Translations under genes and position numbers: made by a program
Part shown: piece after piece, positions 34,798 through 44,547 of the stretch
How positions within the stretch are numbered: the first letter of the stretch is position 1
How the letters are laid out: every line of letters starts with the position of its first letter
The notes under the pieces: generated by a model
Database searches by the model: none
What the model was told of the DNA's origin: nothing
The model's input: only the letters and a program-made list of their open reading frames with translations
NCBI RefSeq assembly: GCF_003474435.1
Contig: NZ_QRNF01000024.1
Location: 1 to 55,615 of the forward strand
DNA length: 55,615 nucleotides
Direction: 5' to 3'
From: Ruminococcus sp. AF46-10NS
GTDB lineage: Bacteria; Bacillota; Clostridia; Lachnospirales; Lachnospiraceae

Positions 34798-37089
34798 ATG
34801 ACATACATACAGGAGAGGGGTTCTACTCACGTTTATCATGTAAATCGAATGTCAAAAGAAGAGATGGATCATATGATCAGTCTCTGCGTCCATGAACAGC
34901 CGGCCTACTGTGTTGCAGCCTGTCCTTTCAAAATGGATACAAAAGAGATGCTGTATTATGCTGCAAAAGGAAATTTTAAGAAAGCGTTGGCAATTTATGA
35001 GAAAATTACACCATTTCCAATGATTCTCTGTGATGGATGTACGGCACCTTGCGAAGATAATTGCAAGCTTTGTGAACTTGGTGATGGTGTCTCCATACGA
35101 GAAGTAGAACGTGCGATTGTCCGGTATGGAGAACCGGGAAGACGAAGCAGTGTATTTCGCATGAGAAAGAAGAAAAGGGCAGCAATCTTTGGTTCTGGAT
35201 TATTTCCACTGTTTCTTGCAGGGGAACTGGAAAAGAAAATGTATCCTACGACAATTTATTGTAAGGAAGAAGATTATGAAAGCTATATTGCAGCGGCAGC
35301 CGGACATCTTTTGGAATCAGACCGCAGCAATGAAGTGAAACGTCTGAAATCTATGGATCTTTCTTTTGAATTTGGATGCAGTTTGAATCTTTCGTTTATC
35401 AGAGAAAAAATGGAACTGGCAGATGTGGTCTGCGCATCAGAAGAAGTGGCAAAAATGTTAGCTCCGGAAGAAGCAGATGTCGAGATTATGTTAAGAGAAC
35501 AGGCAAAGATTGTCAGCGGACCTGCGGAATCTGTGATGGATGCGGCTTTTGCCGCAAAGCGGGCAGCTCTGACAGTGGATCTTCTGGTACAGAATTTATC
35601 GCCGCACAGCAATAGAGGCAGTGAAGGAGCAGTGACTACCAAGCTTTATACGAACATGGAAGGAATCCATGGATCGAATAAGATTTTCTGTGGTCAGAAT
35701 GGATATTCAAAAGAAGAAGCTGTAGAAGAAGCAAAACGATGTATTCAGTGTCATTGTGACGAATGCATGAAAGGCTGTGTGTATTTAAGTGAATATCAAA
35801 AACATCCGGGTTTATTAGCCCGTGAGATCTATAATAATACGCAGATTATCATGGGAGATCATCCGATGAACAAACCGATGAATGCCTGTGCCCTCTGTGG
35901 ACAGTGTACGGTGATCTGTCCGAATGGATTTGATATGAGTCAGGTGTGCAAGTCAGCAAGAGAAAATATGGTATCTACAGATAAGATGCCGCTGGCGCCA
36001 CATGAATTTGCACTGATGGACATGTTATTTTCAAATTCAGAGGCTTTTTTGAGCAGACTCCAGCCGGGATATGAAACTTGCAGATATGTATTTTTCCCAG
36101 GCTGTCAGGCAGGTGCGATAGCGCCGGATGTGGTTATGCAGGCATACGAAGATTTAAGTAATCGGGTAGATGGAGGTGTTGCTCTGATGCTAGGATGCTG
36201 TGGTGCAATCAGCGAATGGGCAGGCCGCTATGAAATGACAGAAAAAGTAAATGAGCAGCTGAAACAGGAACTAGCCAAGCTTGGTGATCCGATCATCATA
36301 GCAGGTTGTCCAACCTGTATGAAGCAGCTAAAAGAAAGTATTGGAGCGCATGTTATAGGAATCTGGGAAATTTTGAAAGAAATCGGACTTCCACAGCAGG
36401 CAAAAGGACTGGAGATACCGGTTGCCATACATGATGCCTGTGGTGCCAGAGGGGATGCACAGACACAGGATATTATAAGAGAACTTTTGTTGGATATGGG
36501 ATGTACCGTTGAAGATACAGAATATTCCAGAGATTTGTCTCCATGTTGTGGATATGGAGGTCTGACGGCATATGCCAATAAAGATATGGCAGCGAAAATG
36601 ACAGAAAAGTGTCTGGAACGTTCCGATGCACCATATATTACATACTGCATGGCATGCAGAGACCGATTTGCCAGAGAGGGAAGAGAATCCAGACATATCA
36701 TGGAACTTCTGTATGGTGCAAATGCCAGCAACATGCCTGATATCAGTGAGAAACGCTACAACAGGCTCATATTGAAACAGACACTTTTAAAAAACATCTG
36801 GAATGAGGAACCGATCATGGAGAAAAAAGACTATACTGTTGCCTATACAGAGGAGGCAATCCATATGATGGATGAGCGCATGATACTGAAAAGTGATGTG
36901 GAACGTGTGTTATCAGATTACAGAGAAAATCGGGAAGCAATCCTGGATGAAGAAACAAAAGAACTGGTGACAAGAAGCAGACTGGGAAATGTCACATTCT
37001 GGGTGCGGTTTGTGGAAACAGAAGACGGATATCTGGTACACAGAGCATACAGTCATCGAATGAATATTATGAAAAGGGTGGGACAGTAA
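34798..37089 (+). CDS. Dicluster / CCG-domain Fe-S electron-transfer protein
   Basis: A 763-residue protein related to the pyridine nucleotide-disulfide oxidoreductase/dicluster-binding family. Residues 1-95 carry eight Cys of a two-cluster domain as in glutamate synthase beta (Cys30, 38, 42, 78, 81, 85, 89, 92). The expected FAD loop (about 125-140, RAAIFGSGLFPLFLAGEL) is degenerate, and a large part of the flavin region is missing or reduced. Ferredoxin-like cysteines follow (CIQCHCDECMKGCVY; CALCGQCTVICPNGF), then two HdrB-like CCG domains (LMLGCCGAISEW; SPCCGYGGLTAYANKD). It probably takes electrons from the Mop enzyme. Start: AAAGGAG before 34798. Confidence 0.85.
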   Translation: MTYIQERGSTHVYHVNRMSKEEMDHMISLCVHEQPAYCVAACPFKMDTKEMLYYAAKGNFKKALAIYEKITPFPMILCDGCTAPCEDNCKLCELGDGVSIREVERAIVRYGEPGRRSSVFRMRKKKRAAIFGSGLFPLFLAGELEKKMYPTTIYCKEEDYESYIAAAAGHLLESDRSNEVKRLKSMDLSFEFGCSLNLSFIREKMELADVVCASEEVAKMLAPEEADVEIMLREQAKIVSGPAESVMDAAFAAKRAALTVDLLVQNLSPHSNRGSEGAVTTKLYTNMEGIHGSNKIFCGQNGYSKEEAVEEAKRCIQCHCDECMKGCVYLSEYQKHPGLLAREIYNNTQIIMGDHPMNKPMNACALCGQCTVICPNGFDMSQVCKSARENMVSTDKMPLAPHEFALMDMLFSNSEAFLSRLQPGYETCRYVFFPGCQAGAIAPDVVMQAYEDLSNRVDGGVALMLGCCGAISEWAGRYEMTEKVNEQLKQELAKLGDPIIIAGCPTCMKQLKESIGAHVIGIWEILKEIGLPQQAKGLEIPVAIHDACGARGDAQTQDIIRELLLDMGCTVEDTEYSRDLSPCCGYGGLTAYANKDMAAKMTEKCLERSDAPYITYCMACRDRFAREGRESRHIMELLYGANASNMPDISEKRYNRLILKQTLLKNIWNEEPIMEKKDYTVAYTEEAIHMMDERMILKSDVERVLSDYRENREAILDEETKELVTRSRLGNVTFWVRFVETEDGYLVHRAYSHRMNIMKRVGQ

Positions 37090-37310
37090 TGGCAGTAGAA
37101 AGAACATATTATACGATTGATCCGGAAGGAAAGCTGACCTGCATGAAATGTAAGGTTCCTCTTGTAAAAGGAAAAGCAAAATTTATGTATCTGGAAAATG
37201 GGTTTCCTGTGGAAATGCCTGTCTGTCCAAAGTGTGGGTTTGTGTATGTTCCGGAAGAACTCGCACTTGGAAAAGTGCTCGCGGTGGAGCGTGCACTGGA
37301 GGATAAATAG
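37089..37310 (+). CDS. Small CxxC redox protein (DVU_1557 family)
   Basis: A 73-residue protein with two CxxC pairs (Cys18/Cys21 in CMKC and Cys46/Cys49 in CPKCG), a rubredoxin- or zinc-ribbon-like arrangement. It can bind one Fe or Zn. It overlaps the dicluster gene by one base (TAATGG) and is followed directly by trsM, so it belongs to the same operon. An electron carrier or metallochaperone role is likely. The family name is recalled from Desulfovibrio annotations. Confidence 0.85.
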   Translation: MAVERTYYTIDPEGKLTCMKCKVPLVKGKAKFMYLENGFPVEMPVCPKCGFVYVPEELALGKVLAVERALEDK

Positions 37311-37843
37311 ATGAACAGGCATCCGGGAGGGGAAGCGCAGACGCTTCATCTTCTGGAGAACATAGAATGGAAAAAAGAAATGAAAGCACTGGATCTTGGA
37401 GCAGGAGAAGGAGACACGGTTCGAATCCTGAAATCATTTGGGCTGGAAGCACATGGCGTGGATCTTTTCCCACGGGGCAGTGATGTGGAAATTGGCGATT
37501 TTCTGCATTTGCAGTATTCATCAGACAGTATAGATCTTTGCATCAGCAGTGTGCATTTTTTGTTAGCAGAGATCAGAAAAATGCACTATCTGAATGCTGG
37601 CGCGTTTTGAAAAAGGGAGGTTTTCTTTTATTGTCAGATCTTGATACCGGAAATCTTTTGAAAATGGCAGAACAGACAGGATTTACCATTCTCCGGCAGG
37701 AGGATCAGACGTTACTTTGGCGGGAATATTATCTGGAAGCAATCTGGAATGATTCGTTCTGCTGCGAAGAGTATAAGCTTCTGCAGAAAGAATATAAAGG
37801 AAAGAAGCTGCGCTATACCATGTTGGTTGGCAGAAAGGAGTAG
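37311..37843 (+). pseudogene. trsM: TrsM class I methyltransferase (DVU_1556 family), frameshifted
   Basis: Two frames form one small SAM-dependent methyltransferase of about 177 residues. The first holds motif I (ALDLGAGEGDTVRILKSFGL) and HGVDLFPRG; the second continues CAFFVSRDQKNALSECWRVL and KKGGFLLLSDL. The join is near 37540: one lost C (AGCAGT for AGCCAGT) would restore DLCISQCAFFVS. The first frame begins directly after the previous stop. Its partners in other genomes are TrsS and the C-GCAxxG-C-C protein. The substrate is not known. A sequencing error is quite possible. Confidence 0.82.
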
Positions 37844-37846
37844 CAC

Positions 37847-38281
37847 ATGGATCTTTATGAAAGAATCATAGAACTTAGCAGTATGGGTTATCATTGCTCA
37901 CAAATGGTTATGATTATGACACTGGAAGCCATAGGTGAGGAAAATCCACAGCTTGTAAAGGCTCTGGGAGGTCTTGGCGGTGGGATCGGTTACTGTGGAG
38001 ATACCTGTGGCTGCCTGACAGGAGGAGCCTGTGCGATAGGTTTGTTCCTTGGCAATCTGGCTCCGCAGGAGAAAGAAGATATACAGATGAAACCGGCTGT
38101 GCAGGAATTATATCAGTGGTTCCATAAGAAGACCGAAGAAGAATTTGGTGCTTTTTATTGTAAGGATATCACTTCTAATTTGGATTGGGGAGTGATTATG
38201 GAGCAATGTCCTGCGCTGATTGCAGATACTTATACGAAAGTGATAGAAATACTGACAGAACGGGGAATATTGGAACTATGA
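37847..38281 (+). CDS. C-GCAxxG-C-C family protein (DVU_1555)
   Basis: A 144-residue protein of the C_GCAxxG_C_C family, small all-alpha proteins with conserved Cys thought to bind a metal cluster or redox centre. Here Cys17 (GYHCSQMV), Cys50, Cys54 and Cys56 (IGYCGDTCGCLTGGACAIG), Cys62, and C-terminal Cys near residues 105 and 122 match the pattern. Its stop overlaps the trsS start by four bases. Family members often accompany radical-SAM or molybdenum enzymes, without a known function. Confidence 0.87.
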   Translation: MDLYERIIELSSMGYHCSQMVMIMTLEAIGEENPQLVKALGGLGGGIGYCGDTCGCLTGGACAIGLFLGNLAPQEKEDIQMKPAVQELYQWFHKKTEEEFGAFYCKDITSNLDWGVIMEQCPALIADTYTKVIEILTERGILEL

Positions 38282-39602
38282 TTACGCTGGGTAAAACAAA
38301 AAGTGTATGCCCGATATGTATGAAAGTACTTACGGCTAAAAAATGTATCGGTGAAGATGGCATTTATCTGGTGAAAGAATGTGATATCCACGGAAAGTTT
38401 CAGACACTGATCTGGGAAGGAACGGCAGCAGAGTATCTTTCCTGGGGAAGAGAAAACCTGTCTGCGGAGACTCCTGTAAATCCAAAAATCAAAGAGAAAT
38501 CCTGCCCGGATAATTGTGGACTCTGTGAGGAGCACGAACGAAAAGGCTGTTGTATGATACTGGAAGTGACAAAGCGCTGTAATATGCACTGCCCGGTCTG
38601 TTTTGCTTCGGCAGGAGAATGTCTGGAAAACGGTGATCCTTCAATTGATGAAATAGAAAAGCAATATGATTTTCTGATGGATCATGGGGGACCATTCAAT
38701 ATACAGCTCTCAGGAGGAGAACCAACCATGCGGGAGGATCTTCCGGAGATCATACATATGGGTAGAGAAAAAGGGTTTACATTTTTTCAATTGAATACCA
38801 ATGGAATCCGTCTTGCGCAGGAAGCAGGATATGCCAGAAAACTAAAAAAAGCAGGACTGAATACAGTATTTCTTCAGTTTGACGGTGTCACAGATGACGT
38901 GTATCAGACGTTGCGCGGACGTTCTATGATGGAACTGAAAGAAAAGGCTGTGTTAAACTGTTCGGAAGCGGAACTGGGAATTGCCTGGTACCTGTCATTG
39001 CTCCAGGAGTAAATGACATGCAGGTTGGAGATATCCTTAAGTTTGCGATGGATCATATGCCATTTGTAAGAGGAGTACATTTCCAGCCGATCAGCTATTT
39101 TGGCAGATGTTCTCAGCAGCGTCCACAAGCTCCGATTACCATACCAAAGATGTTAAAGCTGATCGAGGAACAGACTGACGGGCTTATGAAAAGTGAGGAT
39201 TTTGCCGGTGGTGGAGCAGAGAATCCATACTGTTCTTTTCATGCAAGTTATCTGAAAAAAGGTGAGAGGGAACTGAAACTTCTGGAAAAGAAATCAGGCA
39301 GAGGATGTTGTTGTACTACCAGCGATAATTCCAGACAGTATGTGGAAAATCAGTGGAGCTATAGCACAAAAAAATTTGATGATGATGAAATGACACAGAC
39401 AGATGCGCTGGATGAATTCCTGATCCGGGTTCATAATGAAACTTTTGCGGTATCAGGGATGATTTTTCAGGATGCATGGAATCTGGATCTTGAACGTCTG
39501 AAAAGATGTTATATCTGCGAGGTGGATTCTGATTATGGAATGGTACCGTTTTGTGCATATAATCTGACGAATTCGAAAGGAATATATTTATACAGAAAGT
39601 GA
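38278..39602 (+). pseudogene. trsS: TrsS radical SAM protein, frameshifted
   Basis: Two frames make one radical-SAM protein of about 441 residues. It begins with a zinc-ribbon-like N-terminus (Cys11, Cys14: CPICMK), Cys76, 80 and 83, then the SAM cluster Cys101, Cys105, Cys108 (KRCNMHCPVCFA) and LSGGEPTMRED. The break is near 38982; one extra C (GCCCTGG for GCCTGG) gives GIALVPVIAPGVNDMQVGD and joins the frames. The C-terminal part has NPYCSFHASY and GCCCTT. In some species the family contains selenocysteine; here the Cys forms are used, and the interrupting stop is TAA, so it is not a recoded codon. Confidence 0.85.
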
Positions 39603-40798
39603 AACGATCGAATATAGATGCAATGATCTGTAAGCAGGAAGGCATTACAGAGATTACAAGAGATGAAATACACAGAATACAGCTGAAGAAATTAAATATT
39701 GTACTGAAGAGAGAAAAAGAACGAGAGGGTTTTTACCGAGATTTTCCGGAAAGACTGGAAAGCCTGACAGATTTGAGAAGCCTTCCTTTTACAACAGAAA
39801 CAGATCTGGCAAGAGATGGAGGCAGGATGCTGCTTTGCTCCCAGGGGGAAGTCCAGAAAGTGATATCAGAACAGACAAGCGGAACTACCGGTGCCGGTAA
39901 ACGTGTATTCTATACAGAGGGAGACTGTGAACACACCATAGAACTTTTTATGGCAGGTCTGGGTGAATTTATTTATCCTGGAAGTATAACGATGGTGGCT
40001 ATGCCGTTTTCAGGTCCTTTTGGATTGGGAGAACTGATCGCGGAGGCAATCAGACGTCTGGGAGCAAAACCTCTTTCGACCGGGACAGGAAGAACTTATG
40101 GCGAACTGAACAGGATTCTGGAAGAGGAGCAGCCGGATACGTATGTGGGAATGCCGACGGCATTGCTTTCCATGCTTCGAATGTGCGGAAAAGGCAGTAT
40201 AAAAAGAGCACTGGTATCCGGAGATGCCTGTCCGAAAACTGTCATGAAAGCAATCGAAGAAATTCTGCAAACACGACTTTGGCCGCACTATGGTTCCAGA
40301 GAGATGGGGCTTGGAGGTGCCATTTGCTGCACGGCGCATGAGGGCATGCATATGCGGGAAAACCATTGTATTACAGAGATTATAGATGAGAACGGAAATG
40401 TACTGCCGGACGGTGAAAGGGGAGAACTGGTGATTACAACCATTGGAATGGAAGCACAGCCGTTGATTCGATATCGAACCGGTGACTGGACAAGGATTAT
40501 TCCGGGAAGATGTTTCTGTGGAAGTGAAATAAAACGTCTGGACTTTGTAAAGCGGATGGATCCATTGGGAAGTATCAGAGAGATGGATGAATTGCTGTTT
40601 GAGATTCCGGAACTGGTAGATTATTGTGTGAAAATTGTAGATGGAAAAAAGGAAATTACAGCACTTTTTACATCGGACAATGGAGAAGAACGAATCAGGA
40701 GTATTTTGGAAGAGAAGGATATTTGTTCATGGAACTGCAGAAAAGCAAAGTGGGAAGATGGGGCGCTGTATCCTGGCAAACGAGTTACAAGGCAGTGA
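39599..40798 (+). CDS. AMP-dependent (CoA) ligase (DVU_1553 family)
   Basis: A 399-residue ANL-superfamily enzyme that activates a carboxylate as an acyl-adenylate. The P-loop is EQTSGTTGAGKRVFY, and other motifs are YGSREMGLGG (A5-like) and LIRYRTGDWTRI (A7-like). It is close in size to phenylacetate-CoA ligase-type enzymes, but the C-terminal subdomain is short and lacks an obvious catalytic Lys motif. The start is GTG overlapping the trsS stop or an ATG at 39620. Together with an aldehyde oxidase it could take the acid formed further, which is inference. It ends the operon. Confidence 0.83.
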   Translation: MKRSNIDAMICKQEGITEITRDEIHRIQLKKLNIVLKREKEREGFYRDFPERLESLTDLRSLPFTTETDLARDGGRMLLCSQGEVQKVISEQTSGTTGAGKRVFYTEGDCEHTIELFMAGLGEFIYPGSITMVAMPFSGPFGLGELIAEAIRRLGAKPLSTGTGRTYGELNRILEEEQPDTYVGMPTALLSMLRMCGKGSIKRALVSGDACPKTVMKAIEEILQTRLWPHYGSREMGLGGAICCTAHEGMHMRENHCITEIIDENGNVLPDGERGELVITTIGMEAQPLIRYRTGDWTRIIPGRCFCGSEIKRLDFVKRMDPLGSIREMDELLFEIPELVDYCVKIVDGKKEITALFTSDNGEERIRSILEEKDICSWNCRKAKWEDGALYPGKRVTRQ

Positions 40799-40827
40799 TT
40801 TCGTGGTATCATGGAATCACTGCCTTG
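40789..40827 (+). terminator. Terminator of the mop-trs operon
   Basis: AAGGCAGTGATT pairs with AATCACTGCCTT; the left arm overlaps the end of the ligase gene. It lies between convergent genes and may act on both strands. Confidence 0.75.
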
Positions 40828-40831
40828 CCTG

Positions 40832-41572
40832 TTATTCAGAATAGTATGGACAATCTTCCTGGATGCATTCGCGATTATCTTCGCAGTATTTACACGTTAT
40901 AGAAGACAACGGAATGTTTACAGAACAAAACTGACTGTAAAAATGAACAGCTTCTTCAATGGCAATTCTGCTGGTACGTTTGCAGCAGCGAGGTCCACCA
41001 ACATCTGCCAGTCTGGATAAAATAATGGAAACAAGTTTTTGAGGAAACGGCCATGCATCTTTGTGAAGTGGACTGGATCCAGTCATAACGGACATGAAAA
41101 TACCGGCTCCGGCAGCAGCTCCACAGACACCCCAGTAACCACAGGTACCGCCCGGAACCTGCTTCGCTCTTTTACAGATTTCAGATAGTGCAGCATCGTA
41201 ATCCATATGTTCTCCATTATTGCGAAACGCTGTCAGAAGAACACATGGAACAATTGCATGATGCTCCGGTCCATGCATATGTACAGATGGAAGATCCATA
41301 ATTTTTTCCAGAAGAAGCAAAGCATCTTTTTCGGTACTGTCTCTGAGCGCTGCGATTACCGGAGCATATGTGCCATAGCTGTGACAGGCATCACAGATAA
41401 AGTGACTATTTTCACAGACCGCATTGGTTAATTGCTCTTTATGGCAGATACTACACGTCTGAATAGAGCTTTCAGCACGATACGTAATAGGAGCACCACA
41501 AATCAGACATCCGGAAAAATGTTCCGCTTCACCACAACAACAGGAATTATTCGTATGATCCATTTGATTCAC
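40832..41572 (-). CDS. DUF5714 cysteine-rich protein
   Basis: A 246-residue protein with many Cys: CCCGEAEHFSGCLICGAPI, CSICHKEQLTNAVCENSHFICDAC, GGTCGYWGVCGAAAGAG, and a C-terminal CKYCEDNRECIQEDCPYY. The conserved middle (ALSEICKRAKQVPGGTCGYWGVCG) is the DUF5714 signature. The number of CxxC pairs suggests several zinc or Fe-S sites. It is convergent with the mop-trs operon, which it accompanies in other genomes from memory. RBS GGAGG; function unknown. Confidence 0.8.
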   Translation of the reverse strand: MNQMDHTNNSCCCGEAEHFSGCLICGAPITYRAESSIQTCSICHKEQLTNAVCENSHFICDACHSYGTYAPVIAALRDSTEKDALLLLEKIMDLPSVHMHGPEHHAIVPCVLLTAFRNNGEHMDYDAALSEICKRAKQVPGGTCGYWGVCGAAAGAGIFMSVMTGSSPLHKDAWPFPQKLVSIILSRLADVGGPRCCKRTSRIAIEEAVHFYSQFCSVNIPLSSITCKYCEDNRECIQEDCPYYSE

Positions 41573-41685
41573 CTCCGGAGAATTTATTTTAATAGTGTTA
41601 ACGATGTAAAAAGTATAACATAAAATGAAAAAGTAATGATAAAGTATCTTGACAATGATGTTACTTTTGGTATTGGATTTGATCC

Positions 41686-41779
41686 AATAAAGGGGAGTAA
41701 CCTGCGCTTAACAAATTGCGTTTGTGATGTTGTCAGTACGGTGGAAGCATCCGGTATCATAAGGAAATGGTGAGACTTT
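41686..41779 (+). promoter_or_regulatory. yybP-ykoY (Mn2+) riboswitch
   Basis: Conserved pieces of the manganese riboswitch are in order: AAAGGGGAGTAAC at the 5' side, then TTGTCAGTACGG, and the 3' consensus GGTGAGACTTTT closing the first stem. TTGACA at 41649-41654 gives a promoter start just before. The element usually controls Mn2+ exporters and P-type ATPases, and the remains of such an ATPase gene follow. The terminator stem right behind is the switchable part. Confidence 0.85.
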
Positions 41780-41818
41780 TATTGCATTTTTTATTATGCA
41801 ATGAAGGTCTTTTTTTTA
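41775..41818 (+). terminator. Riboswitch expression-platform terminator
   Basis: AGACTTTTATTGCAT pairs with ATGCAATGAAGGTCT, followed by eight T. Its left arm overlaps the closing strand of the riboswitch, so ligand binding would free the gene from termination. Confidence 0.85.
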
Positions 41819-41893
41819 TATTTTTTTCAAAGAGGTCTTTCATTGCATAAGAAATTCAGGTAGTAAATACTTAGAAACGATGAGGCGGAAGTG

Positions 41894-42067
41894 ATGAAGG
41901 AAATTTATCAGCAGACGGTAGAAGAGGTTCTTGAAAGGGTGAATGGCAAGAAATCTGGGCTTACAAGTGAACAGGTGAAAAGATCCAGAGAAAAGTGTGG
42001 GTGGAATGAACTTACAGAAGAAAAGAAGAAAGGTATCCTGCAGATTTTCTTTGAAGGAGCTGTCTAA
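41894..42067 (+). pseudogene. P-type cation ATPase, N-terminal fragment only
   Basis: Fifty-seven codons encode the cation-ATPase N-terminal domain (TVEEVLERVNGKKSGLTSEQ, then GWNELTEEKKKGILQIFFEG), as in Ca2+/Mn2+ pumps. A normal protein has about 850-900 residues; here a TAA follows at the point where the first membrane helices should begin. The sequence after it belongs to a different gene, so most of the ATPase was deleted. The regulatory leader upstream (Mn2+ riboswitch) is intact and fits the lost gene. Confidence 0.8.
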
Positions 42068-44466
42068 TAAACAGTTTTTTGGTGGTGCTGACGGGCCTGC
42101 TATTCTGGGCCGGAGGTTCCGCCTTTATGCGAGCACAGCTTTGGCCTGGATGTGAATTCTGGTACCAGGTTTCCCTGTTGGGAATTTTATTGCTGCCATA
42201 TGCGTATTACCGTTTTATTCTTGCCTTTGGCGGCGAAAAGAACGGCATTTCAGGAAGAATATACCTTGCAGTCATGTTGATCTGCTTCTGGCTGAACGCA
42301 CAATTTGGAGTTTTCCTTGAATCACCGAGCATGGTAGAAAAAACGGAGCTGCAACTTTTGTATATGAGATCAAGCCTGCGATCATCGTATTTTTTATACC
42401 AGTGGCAATATTCCTGCTCCATATCTTTACAGTCCTTGTACGGATCTGTAAAAACAATCCAACTATGAAAGTCCAGTACGAACCAGTCATGCTGGGAGTT
42501 CTGACATTATTGTTAGGAAATGCATTTCTTGGAATTCCATTCTTCAGTGGATTTCCGATTGATATCTTAAGTGGTGTAGTAAACGTATTTTTACTGTTCT
42601 ACGCGTTGATTCGCAGACGTTTGTTCCGTCTGCAGATGCTGGCATCCCCTTCCTTGTGCTATGGTATCGGCTTTCTGTTTTCCATTCTTGTTTTCTTAAA
42701 TATCGTTCCATCCCTGCAAAACTTATTCCACATGCAGCCGGATAAGAACACCCAAATTTATACGCTTGTTTTTGCAATTGTTTTCCTGATCATTTATGCA
42801 TTCTTTATATTCCTGTGGAAGCTTTTGATCCGCAACGTGTTTGTCAGAGAAGAAAACCATCAGGCTGAGAAAATCAGAGAATTTAACTTAGCAATCTCCA
42901 AAACACTGGATCTTCAGGAAATCCTGGACAAAACAATCCGTGTTATGAAAGATCTGATGGAGGTTGGAAATATCTATATCTGTATGCAGGACGCACCTAG
43001 CGAGGCATATTGTGGGGTTGCAAGTGACCAGCCTTTAAGTGATCTGGCGTTTGCCTTTGAAGAAGAAAATCCAATGGTCCAGTGGCTGAAAGACCACGAA
43101 GAACAGATCATTTACCGTGATTTCCGCTACTCTGTAGAGTACAAGTCCATGTGGGAGGAGGAAAAACATCAGCTGGATAAAAACCATATACGTTACTGTG
43201 CCGGATTAAAAGATGGTGATAATCTGGCGGGAGTGATTCTGATCACATCATCTTCTTCAAAAAAGAGACTCGCATACGATGAAGTAGAGATAATCTCAAA
43301 CATCACATCAGTGGCATCTATTGCTATCAAAAATGCAAAGCTGTATGAGAATGCCCGTCTTGAGGCAAGAACCGATGAACTGACTGGATTATTAAATCGA
43401 AAATATTTCTATGAAGTTCTTAACGAAGAATTCGAGAAAAACAGAGATGCCTCTCTGGTACTGGCCATTATCAACGTAGATGATTTTAAATTATACAATC
43501 AGCTGTATGGTATAAAAGAAGGCGATCTGTGTCTGCAGCGCGTCGCAGACATTATCAGCAGCCCGCTATGGCGCGAAAGAATTTGCTGTTCTGCTTCCAG
43601 GATACGACCTTTTCTCTGCCAGAAATCTGGTAGAATCCATTGCAAAACAGGTTTATGTTATGAATAACCGCAGAACTGATATGAAGCTTAAACCAATCAC
43701 GGTCAGCGCAGGAATCAGCGCAGCACCGTATGCGGCAAAGAATGTCAAAGAGCTGATGGAAAATGTTGACCTTGCGGTTTACCACGTAAAACACAGCGGA
43801 AAAAATGGAATTCAGGTTTTTGATACCATGTTCCGCAATAATGATAAAAATGCTCATGCAAAGAACCACGCACATATCTATAAAGAATATGAGTCAACCA
43901 TCTACGCATTGACCGCAGCCATTGACGCAAAAGATCATTACACCTTCAGCCATTCTACAAATGTTGCCTATTATGCAACAGCACTTGCAAAAGCACTTGG
44001 AATGAACGAAGATATGATCGAGATTATTCGTCAGGCAGCACTTTTGCATGACGTCGGTAAGATTGGTATTCCGGAAAGTGTATTAAATAAGGCAGGATCA
44101 TTGACAGATGAAGAATACGAGATGATCAAAGGCCATGTAGAAGCTTCCATCGACATTATCCGACATCTTCCGTCACTGGATTATGTTATCCCGGCGGTCA
44201 TCGGTCATCATGAGCGCTATGACGGAAAAGGATATCCACGCCGAATTGCAGGCGAAGATATTCCACTGACTGCACGTATCCTGTGTGTGGCAGATTCATT
44301 CGATGCCATGACATCCGTACGATGCTATAAGAAAGCTTTCCCTGTAAAAGTAGCACGGGAGAAGCTGATCCAGGATGCTGGCAAACAATTTGATCCGGAG
44401 CTTGTTCGTAAGTTTGTAGAATGCCTGGATAACGGAAAGATCACTCTTGTAAAAGAAGAAGAATGA
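42068..44466 (+). pseudogene. 7TM-GAF-GGDEF-HD-GYP signalling protein, broken
   Basis: Three frames combine to a cyclic-dinucleotide signalling protein. The N-terminus resembles a 7TM histidine-kinase-type sensor (LLFWAGGSAFMRAQLWP) but lacks its first segment. A GAF domain lies around 42870-43340, then a GGDEF domain with a degenerate GAKEF active site (43370-43800), and an intact HD-GYP domain (HDVGKIGIP, HHERYDGKGYP), the phosphodiesterase for cyclic di-GMP. Lesions: 5' deletion at 42067, a missing A near 42335 (run of six), and an extra C near 43568. The HD-GYP part alone could still be translated from 43660. Confidence 0.8.
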
Positions 44467-44547
44467 CAACAGAGAGGAATCAACATGAAGATTATATCAG
44501 ATGTGAGATGACTCCCACCTCTGTAGGTGGCGAGCAACAAATCAGTA

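Noticed and set aside
37311..37843. TGA at 37608-37610 in trsM as a recoded codon
   Set aside because: The continuation of the protein lies in another frame that begins upstream of this TGA, so reading through would not give the family sequence.
38278..39602. Selenocysteine in TrsS, since the family name includes selenoproteins
   Set aside because: The frame is interrupted by TAA, not TGA, and a one-base shift restores the family sequence. No Sec insertion hairpin was recognised after a TGA, and the relevant positions are Cys.
41894..42067. Short ATPase frame as an independent regulatory peptide
   Set aside because: It matches the N-terminal domain of large P-type pumps and ends where unrelated gene sequence begins, so truncation is the simpler reading.
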